DNA of 9,765 nucleotides. Origin: Deltaproteobacteria bacterium. GTDB lineage: Bacteria > Desulfobacterota > Binatia > UBA12015. The notes below the pieces were generated by a model. The model saw nothing but the letters and a program-made list of their open reading frames with translations. It had not been told where the DNA came from and made no database searches. Both the position numbers and the translations under genes were made by a program. This document shows positions 1 to 5,128 of this stretch, piece after piece (the first letter of the stretch is position 1; every line of letters begins with the position of its first letter). The stretch lies in contig DLYX01000410.1 of assembly GCA_003447545.1 (NCBI GenBank), positions 1 through 9,765 of the forward strand, read 5' to 3'.

Positions 1-200
1 CAGAAACACCCCAATCCCAACACGATCTTCTCGAGTCCTTCGGGGAAGGGGGGCTGGATATCGGTGCCCAGGACGAAATGTTTACCGGCGACCGGCATGG
101 TTTCAACCCGCCCGGGAAGGGCTTCGCTTGCTCCGGGCAAGGTGAGTTTTTCGCTCGGCATGGTCAGCCTGCCAAACAGGCGTGAAAGACGATCTTCCAT
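1..200 (-). CDS. msrA: Peptide-methionine (S)-S-oxide reductase MsrA, N-terminal part (cut by left edge)
   Basis: MsrA reduces methionine-S-sulfoxide in oxidised proteins, using a catalytic cysteine in a GCFW motif and thioredoxin for recycling. The visible 66 codons contain the leader typical of the family (ALPGR at 27-31, then MPVAGKHFVLG at 35-45) and end in KIVLGLGCF. The next two bases, TG, fit the expected Trp of GCFW, so Cys65 is the likely nucleophile. The ATG at 200 is preceded by GGGGAG (208-213) with 7-base spacing, which supports this start. It lies 24 bases downstream of the nitronate monooxygenase-like gene on the same strand and is probably co-transcribed with it. The rest of the protein, including the resolving cysteines, is outside the window. 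Identification rests on the N-terminal motif only, but that motif is highly specific. Confidence 0.87.
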   Translation of the reverse strand, partial: MEDRLSRLFGRLTMPSEKLTLPGASEALPGRVETMPVAGKHFVLGTDIQPPFPEGLEKIVLGLGCF

Positions 201-224
201 CGAGGTTCTCCCCGCGATTCGCGA

Positions 225-1343
225 CTATTTGGGTTGCAGGCTGTCGAGACGGTCCACAGCACCGAGGTATTCCTCGGAAAGGCGCTGCATTACCCGACGC
301 ACGGACTCGCTCTCGTTGATCATGCCGACGACCTGACCAACCGGGTTGAAGGCGACGGGCTGGGCGACCTCGGCATATTGGTGCGAGCGCCTGATGGACT
401 CCATGGTGACCATGCCCTGGAGGGGCATCCCGAGCGGGTCGGGATTCTCGGGGTTCTCCCATGCCTCGGTCCATTCGTTTTTCAGCATGCGGCAGGGCTT
501 GCCGGTAAAGGAACGCGAGCGCACAGTGTCGCGACTCGAAGCACTGAAATAACTTTCCTTCTGCGCGGGGGGTGCTTCTGCTTCTTCTACGGCAAGCCAG
601 AGCGAGCCGCTCCAGACGCCGGCGGCGCCGAGTGCCATGGCTGCTGCAATCTGGCGGCCGGTGCCGATGCCGCCGGCGGCCAGTACAGGAGTGGGCGCTA
701 CGGCGTCGATGACCTGTGGCCAGAGAACAAGGCTTCCGACCTCGCCGGTATGTCCGCCACCCTCGGTGCCCTGAGCGATAATGATATCGATACCGGCTTC
801 CTTATGCTTGAGCGCCTGCCGCGGGCTACCGCAGAGGGCGGCGACCAGCCGCCCGGCGTTCTGGCATTGTTCGATGACATCTTCGGGAGGGGTGCCAAGT
901 GCGTTGGCGATAAGTTTGACGTTGGGGTGACGTAAGGCCTCGTCGACTTGAGGGGCCGCCGTCACCGCCGTCCATCCAAGGAGTTCGTGGTGCTTGTCTT
1001 CTGCGGGGAGCTCCGGCACGCCATGGTCGGCAAAGACCTTCTTGGCAAAGGTGCGGTGCTGATCAGGGATCATCGAGCGAAGTTGCTCTTCGAGTTTTTC
1101 AGGATCGACCTGGTCCATGCCCTCGTATTTGCCCGGGATCACGATATCGACGCCATAAGGCTTGTCGCCGATACGTTCGTCGATCCAATCGCATTCCACC
1201 TTCAGCTGTTCCGGGGTGAATCCGACCGCACCCAGGACGCCGATACCACCGGCCTTGCTCACTGCGACAACGACGTCACGGCAGTGGGTGAAAGCGAAAA
1301 TGGGGAGGTCGATACCGAGACGTTCACAAAGATCTGTATGCAC
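225..1343 (-). CDS. Nitronate monooxygenase / 2-nitropropane dioxygenase family flavoprotein
   Basis: This 372-residue protein is an FMN-dependent TIM-barrel enzyme of the nitronate monooxygenase (NPD) family, which oxidises alkyl nitronates; many members have unknown physiological substrates. The N-terminus (IDLPIFAFTH, 11-20, then SKAGGIGVLGAVGFTPEQL, 29-47) is the usual first strand and glycine-rich loop. The FMN phosphate-binding signatures are AQGTEGGGHTGEVGS (190-204) and LAAGGIGTGRQIAAAMALGA (221-240). His198 sits where the catalytic histidine lies in class I enzymes. Length matches the larger class I members, which have an extended C-terminal region. The start is GTG at 1343, chosen because AAGGAG lies 6 bases upstream. 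It follows galE after 197 bases and precedes msrA by 24 bases. It could equally be an enoyl-reductase-like or other NPD-fold oxidoreductase; the family is clear, the substrate is not. Confidence 0.88.
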   Translation of the reverse strand: MHTDLCERLGIDLPIFAFTHCRDVVVAVSKAGGIGVLGAVGFTPEQLKVECDWIDERIGDKPYGVDIVIPGKYEGMDQVDPEKLEEQLRSMIPDQHRTFAKKVFADHGVPELPAEDKHHELLGWTAVTAAPQVDEALRHPNVKLIANALGTPPEDVIEQCQNAGRLVAALCGSPRQALKHKEAGIDIIIAQGTEGGGHTGEVGSLVLWPQVIDAVAPTPVLAAGGIGTGRQIAAAMALGAAGVWSGSLWLAVEEAEAPPAQKESYFSASSRDTVRSRSFTGKPCRMLKNEWTEAWENPENPDPLGMPLQGMVTMESIRRSHQYAEVAQPVAFNPVGQVVGMINESESVRRVMQRLSEEYLGAVDRLDSLQPK

Positions 1344-1349
1344 AAATTT

Positions 1350-1355
1350 CTCCTT
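1350..1355 (-). promoter_or_regulatory. Shine-Dalgarno site fixing the GTG start of the nitronate monooxygenase gene
   Basis: AAGGAG on the minus strand, 6 bases before the GTG at 1343. This is a near-ideal ribosome binding site and is the reason a GTG start is accepted. Confidence 0.8.
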
Positions 1356-1391
1356 CGAAAGACGATTGTCCCTACATTACCTCTAACAGGG

Positions 1392-1403
1392 ATTCCGCGG
1401 AAT
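1392..1403. promoter_or_regulatory. 12-bp perfect palindrome upstream of the nitronate monooxygenase gene (possible operator)
   Basis: ATTCCGCGGAAT reads identically on both strands and lies about 50 bases upstream of the GTG start at 1343, a plausible operator position. No convincing -35/-10 pair could be assigned nearby, so a regulator-binding role is only inferred from symmetry and position. A 12-bp palindrome can occur by chance. Confidence 0.25.
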
Positions 1404-1477
1404 GGGAGAAGGGCCGATCCAGGTAATTTTTTCTGCGTCCAGTAGCGCCACGGCCGAGCTTGCGAGGCCCGCCGGGT

Positions 1478-1517
1478 GCGCCACCCTCGGCGATTTCGAG
1501 GCGCCACCCTCGGCGAT
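1478..1517. repeat. Two-copy tandem repeat in the galE-nitronate monooxygenase gap
   Basis: GCGCCACCCTCGGCGAT occurs at 1478-1494 and again at 1501-1517, giving a 23-base period with 17 identical bases per copy. It begins 24 bases beyond the stop codon of galE. The gap 1344-1540 otherwise shows only the palindrome and ribosome binding site listed separately; no small gene is evident. Confidence 0.75.
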
Positions 1518-1540
1518 CTGTGCGCGCCTCCACGAAAGCG

Positions 1541-2509
1541 TCAGCGTTTTTGGCGCCATTGGAGCGTATGCCGGACGCTGTCGACCAGGGATGGGTAGGT
1601 TGGCGACCAATCGAGAATCTTGTTGGCTTTCTCGGGGGCTGCAACCAGACTGGGTGGATCACCGGCCCGCCGGGGTCCGATGTTGTGGGGAACAGGGTGT
1701 CCGGTCACCTCTTCTACTGCCGCCAGAACCTGACGGACGCTGGCACCTGTTCCCGTACCCAGATTGCAGGCGAAACTCACGGTATCGCCGCAGAGTTTCT
1801 CGAGCGCGAGGCGATGGGCTTCGACGAGATCCCAGACGTGAATATAGTCGCGGATGGCGGTGCCATCGGGTGTGGCATAGTCGTCGCCGAATACTTCCAA
1901 TGGCGGGCGCTTGCCGAGCGCGGCATCAATGGCCAGAGGAATCAGATGCGTCTCGGGGTCGTGCTCCTCGCCCAATTCGCCTTCGGGGTCGCAACCGGCA
2001 ACGTTGAAATAGCGCAAGGCGGCCCATCGCAGACCGTGGCAGGTTCCGTACCAGCGCAACATTTGCTCGACCATGAGTTTGGTCTCGCCATAGGGGCTGA
2101 CCGGATTCTGCTGAGTCGCCTCGGAGATCGGGTCCTCCTGCGGGATGCCGTAGGTCGCGCACGTCGAGGAAAAGACAATCTTGTCGATGCCTTGTTGGCG
2201 CATGGCCTCAAGCAGGTTCAGCGTGCCATGCACATTGTTCTCGAAGTAGAGCTCCGGCGCAGCCATGGATTCACCCACAGCCGCCAGTGCAGCGAAATGG
2301 ATGACGGCATCGACCGGATGTTCCTGGAGGGCTGCCCGGATGGCCGCCCCGTCGCGCAGGTCCGCATCGATCAGGGGACCAAATCGCACCGCCTCGCGAT
2401 GGCCGCGGGATAGATTGTCGAGCACGACGACCTCATGGCCCGCTCTTTTCAGGAGCTTGGCACAATGGCTACCGACGTAGCCGGCGCCGCCGGTAACAAG
2501 AATCCGCAT
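1541..2509 (-). CDS. galE: UDP-glucose 4-epimerase GalE
   Basis: GalE interconverts UDP-glucose and UDP-galactose using tightly bound NAD, feeding the Leloir pathway and exopolysaccharide or LPS sugar supply. The 322-residue protein is a full-length extended short-chain dehydrogenase. It has the Rossmann motif TGGAGYVGSH (6-15), HFAALAAVGES (71-81), FSSTCATYG (113-121) with the catalytic Ser/Thr, and the YxxxK pair Tyr140/Lys144 in YGETK. ALRYFNVAG (164-172), DYIHVWDL (221-228) and RRAGDP (280-285) are further epimerase signatures. The ATG at 2509 gives MRILVTGGAG, the normal N-terminus. No good Shine-Dalgarno sequence precedes it. It is divergent from the BaiE-like gene, separated by 93 bases that must hold both promoters, and lies upstream of the nitronate monooxygenase-like gene on the same strand. 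Some relatives use other UDP-sugars, but the overall match is to GalE proper. Confidence 0.95.
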   Translation of the reverse strand: MRILVTGGAGYVGSHCAKLLKRAGHEVVVLDNLSRGHREAVRFGPLIDADLRDGAAIRAALQEHPVDAVIHFAALAAVGESMAAPELYFENNVHGTLNLLEAMRQQGIDKIVFSSTCATYGIPQEDPISEATQQNPVSPYGETKLMVEQMLRWYGTCHGLRWAALRYFNVAGCDPEGELGEEHDPETHLIPLAIDAALGKRPPLEVFGDDYATPDGTAIRDYIHVWDLVEAHRLALEKLCGDTVSFACNLGTGTGASVRQVLAAVEEVTGHPVPHNIGPRRAGDPPSLVAAPEKANKILDWSPTYPSLVDSVRHTLQWRQKR

Positions 2510-2602
2510 ACTCAGGACTATTGCCTTATGGAGAGGGTGGTCGGCAAGTGCGGGTGGATGGACGCTGGAGACTGGCGGTGCGGAAGACTAGAGGAAGCTT
2601 GC

Positions 2603-3121
2603 ATGCCATCTCTCGAAGAACGAATTGCCAGCCTGGAGACCCGCCTGGATGCGGCCGAGAGCACGTTGGCGATCGAGCGCCTCAAGGCGGAGTACGCCGC
2701 CCGTGTCGATTCCCGCCACGCGCATATTTCCGCTGGGGCACCGGACCCCGCCCACGTATCGGAAATGGCCGCTCGGGTGGCCGAGTTGTTTACCGAAGAT
2801 GCGGTTTGGGATGGCGGACGCTCTCTGGGTGTGGCGCGCGGTCGAGCCGCGATCCAGGACCGTCTGGCAAATCCGACGGTCCGATGGGCCTGGCATTTCT
2901 TTCTCAAGCCCCGGATCAGGGTGCGGGGAGATTTTGCCGAGGGTACCTGGGATCTCTTTTCTCCCTGTACACTGCAGGACGGATCGCAGCGCTGGATGGT
3001 CGGCGTGGAGAACGACACCTACCATCGTGTTGATGGCGTCTGGTTGCATGCATCCATGCAGTTGGAAACAGTGATGCTGGCCTCGTTCGAGAAGGGTTGG
3101 TCGGGAGGAGTTTCGCAATGA
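2603..3121 (+). CDS. SnoaL_4 / BaiE-like NTF2-fold protein (possible dehydratase)
   Basis: A 172-residue NTF2-fold protein of the SnoaL-like family. It opens with a short heptad-like helix (LEERIASLETRLDAAES, 4-20), then IERLKAEYAARVD (24-36), LFTEDAVWDG (62-71), a helix ending in WAWHFFLKPRIRV (95-107), and strands GTWDL (114-118) and YHRVDGVWLHAS (140-151). The order resembles, from memory, the bile-acid 7-alpha-dehydratase BaiE. Tyr31, Asp36 and His98 fall where BaiE has catalytic Tyr30, Asp35 and His83, while the position of BaiE Asp106 appears to be Ser120, with Asp117 nearby. The start ATG at 2603 has GAGGAA a few bases upstream. A longer in-frame reading would run into galE and is not supported. 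The stop overlaps the ATG of the next gene (ATGA), implying coupled translation. Substrate unknown; a ligand-binding non-enzyme is also possible. Confidence 0.8.
   Translation: MPSLEERIASLETRLDAAESTLAIERLKAEYAARVDSRHAHISAGAPDPAHVSEMAARVAELFTEDAVWDGGRSLGVARGRAAIQDRLANPTVRWAWHFFLKPRIRVRGDFAEGTWDLFSPCTLQDGSQRWMVGVENDTYHRVDGVWLHASMQLETVMLASFEKGWSGGVSQ
3103..3110 (+). promoter_or_regulatory. Shine-Dalgarno site fixing the start of the luciferase-like oxidoreductase
   Basis: GGGAGGAG lies inside the end of the upstream gene, 7 bases before the ATG at 3118. It argues for that ATG over an in-frame TTG at 3097, which precedes the site. Confidence 0.8.
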
Positions 3122-3951
3122 AGCTGGGAGTTACAATTCATGCAACGGACCTGACCATGGATCTGGTTGCGTTGACGCGTGCGGCCGAGGAGCGCGGCTT
3201 CTACTCGATCTATATCCCCGAGCATACCCACATCCCGACAAGCCGCCGTACCCCGGCGCCTACGGGCGAGGCCGAGCTGGCCGAGGAATACAAGCGCAGC
3301 CTGGATCCTTATATCGCGCTTGCGGCCGCCGCTGCCATGACGGAAAAAATTCGTCTTGGGACGGGCATCGGTTTGCCCGCGCAGCACGACCCGATCACCT
3401 TTGCCAAGCAACTCGCGACTCTCGATCATATCTCCAAGGGGCGGTTTGTCTTCGGAATCGGTTTTGGCTGGAACCATGAGGAGATGGAGAACCATGGGAT
3501 CGATGTGCGCCGACGGCGCAAGCGAGTCCGGGAAGCAATGCTTGCGATGCAGGCCTTGTGGGCGTCGGAGCGCGCCTCTTTTTCCGGTGAGTTTCATTCG
3601 TTTACCGAAAGCTGGCAATGGCCCAAGCCCGTGCAGACGCCGCGACCAAGAGTTCTGGTCGGAGGCTCGCCGGGTCCGATTCTCTTTCGCCATATTGCCG
3701 AGTACGCCGACGGATGGATTCCGATCGGTGGTGCCGGGGTCAAGGATGCTCTTCCCGAACTGCATCGTGAAATGGAGGAGCGAGGGCGGGATCCCAAAAG
3801 CCTCCATCTGGTTCCGATGGGCGTCTTTCCGGCACCGGCAAAGCTCGAATATTACCGAGAGATGGGATGTAGCGAAGTGGTGCTGCGCCTACCCGGCGCG
3901 GGTCGCGACGAGGTCTTACCGGTCCTCGACGATTACGCGAAGCTCCTCTAG
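3118..3951 (+). CDS. LLM-class F420-dependent oxidoreductase (luciferase-like monooxygenase)
   Basis: This 277-residue protein belongs to the bacterial luciferase-like superfamily, cytosolic TIM-barrel enzymes using FMN or F420. Signatures are the N-terminal MKLGVTIHATD (1-11), ERGFYSIYIPEHTHIPTSR (25-43), the helix and strand AAAAAMTEKIRLGTGI (69-84), KQLATLDHISKGRFVFGIGFGWNHEEMENHGI (97-128) and the cofactor-phosphate region PRVLVGGSPGP (177-187). The PEHTHIP and GFGWNxEE patterns are characteristic of the TIGR03619-type group predicted to use F420. F420 use is inferred; no F420 biosynthesis gene is in the window. The gene overlaps the stop of the BaiE-like gene by ATGA, so the two are probably made together and may act on the same substrate. 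Its last 36 bases overlap the 3' end of aroD on the other strand. Confidence 0.88.
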   Translation: MKLGVTIHATDLTMDLVALTRAAEERGFYSIYIPEHTHIPTSRRTPAPTGEAELAEEYKRSLDPYIALAAAAAMTEKIRLGTGIGLPAQHDPITFAKQLATLDHISKGRFVFGIGFGWNHEEMENHGIDVRRRRKRVREAMLAMQALWASERASFSGEFHSFTESWQWPKPVQTPRPRVLVGGSPGPILFRHIAEYADGWIPIGGAGVKDALPELHREMEERGRDPKSLHLVPMGVFPAPAKLEYYREMGCSEVVLRLPGAGRDEVLPVLDDYAKLL

Positions 3952-4785
3952 GGCTGCTTTCTCGTCTTCGACCGGACCGAGCGCCAGGGCCACGACGTTT
4001 TCGCCAGCGGCTTGCAGGGCTGCGTTCTCGGCACGTGTGTCTCCATTGCGAAATACCGGTTGCAGTCGAGTATCGGCATTGATCTTGCCGACCCGGTAGA
4101 CCTCGATCATTTCTTCAAGCGTCGGTTGGCCCGGTGCCGATCCGGTGGTCTCGCTCAGGGCAGCAAAGGTGAGCAAGCCGCCCCAGCAACCGGCAAAGAC
4201 CCGCGAGGCCAGCCCGGGCCCGCCCATGCATAACGCGATGGTCTCGCGTTTGCGCTCGCGCAGCTTTCGGGCGCAGATCGCGAGATCCTCGATCCCAACG
4301 GCGCGCCATGCGACCTTGGTCACATCACATCCCGGCGTGTTGTCGATACTGGCAAAAATATCGTCCAGCTTTTCCGGGCGCCCTTTGAAGTCGTGTGCCG
4401 ACAGAATGATTTTGGCACCTAGGTGACGCAGTTCGGCCGTGGCATCCTGCAGGTCGGAGTTGGCAATCCAACGCGCGTACTCCAGATCAACATAGGCAGG
4501 GATCGCGCCGCGTGCCGCCATCTGGTCGAGCAAGCCGACTCGTTCGGCCTCGGTACCACTAAACGCCCCGCCTTCATCCGCCGACCGGCAGGTCAGAATG
4601 GAGGGCAGCGGGCTTTCGCGGATCAGTGTTTCAACGGTATCGGGTCCGCGATCGTCGTCGGCGAGGCGATCGACGCGCCATTCGATCAGATCCGCGCCCG
4701 CGCCGCGGGCGCGGACGCCATCTTCAAGTCCTCGATCGCATTCGGAGGTCTCCGCGATCGTGATGGGTACCGCCACAATGCTCAT
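3916..4785 (-). CDS. aroD: Type I 3-dehydroquinate dehydratase AroD with a C-terminal AroE-like remnant
   Basis: AroD catalyses the third step of the shikimate pathway, dehydrating 3-dehydroquinate through a Schiff-base lysine. Type I hallmarks are all visible: LIEWRVD (33-39; Glu35 and Arg37), TCRSADEGG (65-73), ILSAHDF (127-133) with catalytic His131, DVTKVAW (154-160) with Schiff-base Lys157, GLASR (191-195) and the substrate loop SAPGQ (216-220). The barrel should end near residue 238. A further 51 residues follow, and these resemble the start of a shikimate dehydrogenase domain (INADTRLQPV, then ENAALQAAGENVVALALG), but without its substrate-binding SLSP motif. The ATG at 4785 has no Shine-Dalgarno sequence. 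The 3' end overlaps the converging oxidoreductase gene by 36 bases. It is divergent from the zinc-ribbon gene. Dehydratase function is confident; the origin of the tail is inferred. Confidence 0.92.
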   Translation of the reverse strand: MSIVAVPITIAETSECDRGLEDGVRARGAGADLIEWRVDRLADDDRGPDTVETLIRESPLPSILTCRSADEGGAFSGTEAERVGLLDQMAARGAIPAYVDLEYARWIANSDLQDATAELRHLGAKIILSAHDFKGRPEKLDDIFASIDNTPGCDVTKVAWRAVGIEDLAICARKLRERKRETIALCMGGPGLASRVFAGCWGGLLTFAALSETTGSAPGQPTLEEMIEVYRVGKINADTRLQPVFRNGDTRAENAALQAAGENVVALALGPVEDEKAALEELRVIVEDR

Positions 4786-4791
4786 ATCTGC

Positions 4792-4797
4792 ATTGTA
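4792..4797 (-). promoter_or_regulatory. Possible -10 box for leaderless transcription of aroD
   Basis: TACAAT on the minus strand ends 6 bases before the aroD ATG, so a typical start site would fall at or next to the A of the ATG. No Shine-Dalgarno sequence is present, which agrees with a leaderless message. A -35 element is not convincing (CTGCAA at a 16-base spacing matches only half the consensus). Confidence 0.28.
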
Positions 4798-4852
4798 GCG
4801 GGATCGGCAGGAATTGCAGGCGCCCGCGCGACTTTGGGGCTACATTCGCCAC

Positions 4853-4889
4853 GAAATGCCGGGCGGAAGTTCATTCCGCCCGGCATTTC
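4853..4889. repeat. Perfect 16-bp inverted repeat with 5-base loop between aroD and the zinc-ribbon gene
   Basis: GAAATGCCGGGCGGAA (4853-4868) and its exact reverse complement (4874-4889) flank the loop GTTCA. The stem is GC-rich in the middle with A/T-rich ends. It sits 15 bases before the Shine-Dalgarno of the zinc-ribbon gene and about 70 bases upstream of aroD, between divergent genes, so it is not an ordinary terminator of either. No run of T longer than three follows on either strand. It could be an attenuator or mRNA-stabilising hairpin in the zinc-ribbon leader, a protein-binding site, or a dispersed palindromic element. Confidence 0.85.
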
Positions 4890-4904
4890 TGGTTCAATGG
4901 TGCC

Positions 4905-4910
4905 GGAGGG
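4905..4910 (+). promoter_or_regulatory. Shine-Dalgarno site fixing the start of the zinc-ribbon gene
   Basis: GGAGGG lies 7 bases before the ATG at 4918. An in-frame ATG at 4897 lies upstream of this site and lacks one of its own, so 4918 is preferred. Confidence 0.75.
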
Positions 4911-4917
4911 TGTTGCG

Positions 4918-5085
4918 ATGGAGGCTGTGGCAGAAACAAAAGAGACAAAGACCGAAGAAGGTGCCGTTCGCGAGATCGCCTGGATGGAATGCGACGCCTG
5001 CGGTGGCCCCCTGAAAATCATGGGTCATTGCAAATACCTCTGCCAGCAATGTGGCTTTCTGCGGACCTGCATGGATACCGTCTAG
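4918..5085 (+). CDS. Small six-cysteine zinc-ribbon protein (hypothetical)
   Basis: A 55-residue protein with a charged, Lys/Glu/Thr-rich N-terminus (1-20) and a compact Cys-rich C-terminus. Cys25 and Cys28 (CDAC, followed by GGPL) and Cys42 and Cys45 (CQQC, followed by GF) form two knuckles of a CxxC...CxxC zinc ribbon. Cys38 and Cys51 are additional, with His37 beside Cys38. The spacing suggests one zinc site plus two spare thiols, or an alternative metal arrangement. There is no signal peptide or membrane segment, so it should be cytosolic. The start at 4918 is set by the GGAGGG site. It stands alone on the plus strand, divergent from aroD and converging on the DUF1214 lipoprotein gene, 43 bases from that gene's stop. 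Nucleic-acid or protein binding is the usual role of such folds; no specific function can be assigned. Confidence 0.75.
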   Translation: MEAVAETKETKTEEGAVREIAWMECDACGGPLKIMGHCKYLCQQCGFLRTCMDTV

Positions 5086-5128
5086 AACGAGGTCGCGCAT
5101 AGCCATCGATGACGAGTCGCGGTGAATT

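Noticed and set aside
234..935. Long plus-strand open frame opposite the nitronate monooxygenase gene
   Set aside because: It is antisense to a clearly recognisable flavoprotein, resembles no family I know and is explained by GC-rich codon bias.
1460..2413. Plus-strand open frame of 317 codons opposite galE
   Set aside because: The minus strand encodes an unmistakable full-length GalE; the opposite frame has no recognisable motif and overlaps the intergenic repeat.
2435..2602. In-frame upstream extension of the BaiE-like gene
   Set aside because: It would overlap the 5' end of galE, adds sequence unlike the family, and the ATG at 2603 has its own ribosome binding site and gives the expected N-terminus.
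4853..4889. Calling the hairpin an intrinsic terminator
   Set aside because: No T-run follows on either strand, and both flanking genes are transcribed away from it.
4423..4917. In-frame upstream extension of the zinc-ribbon protein through aroD and the hairpin
   Set aside because: It is antisense to aroD and translates the inverted repeat; the GGAGGG site before 4918 gives a better start.
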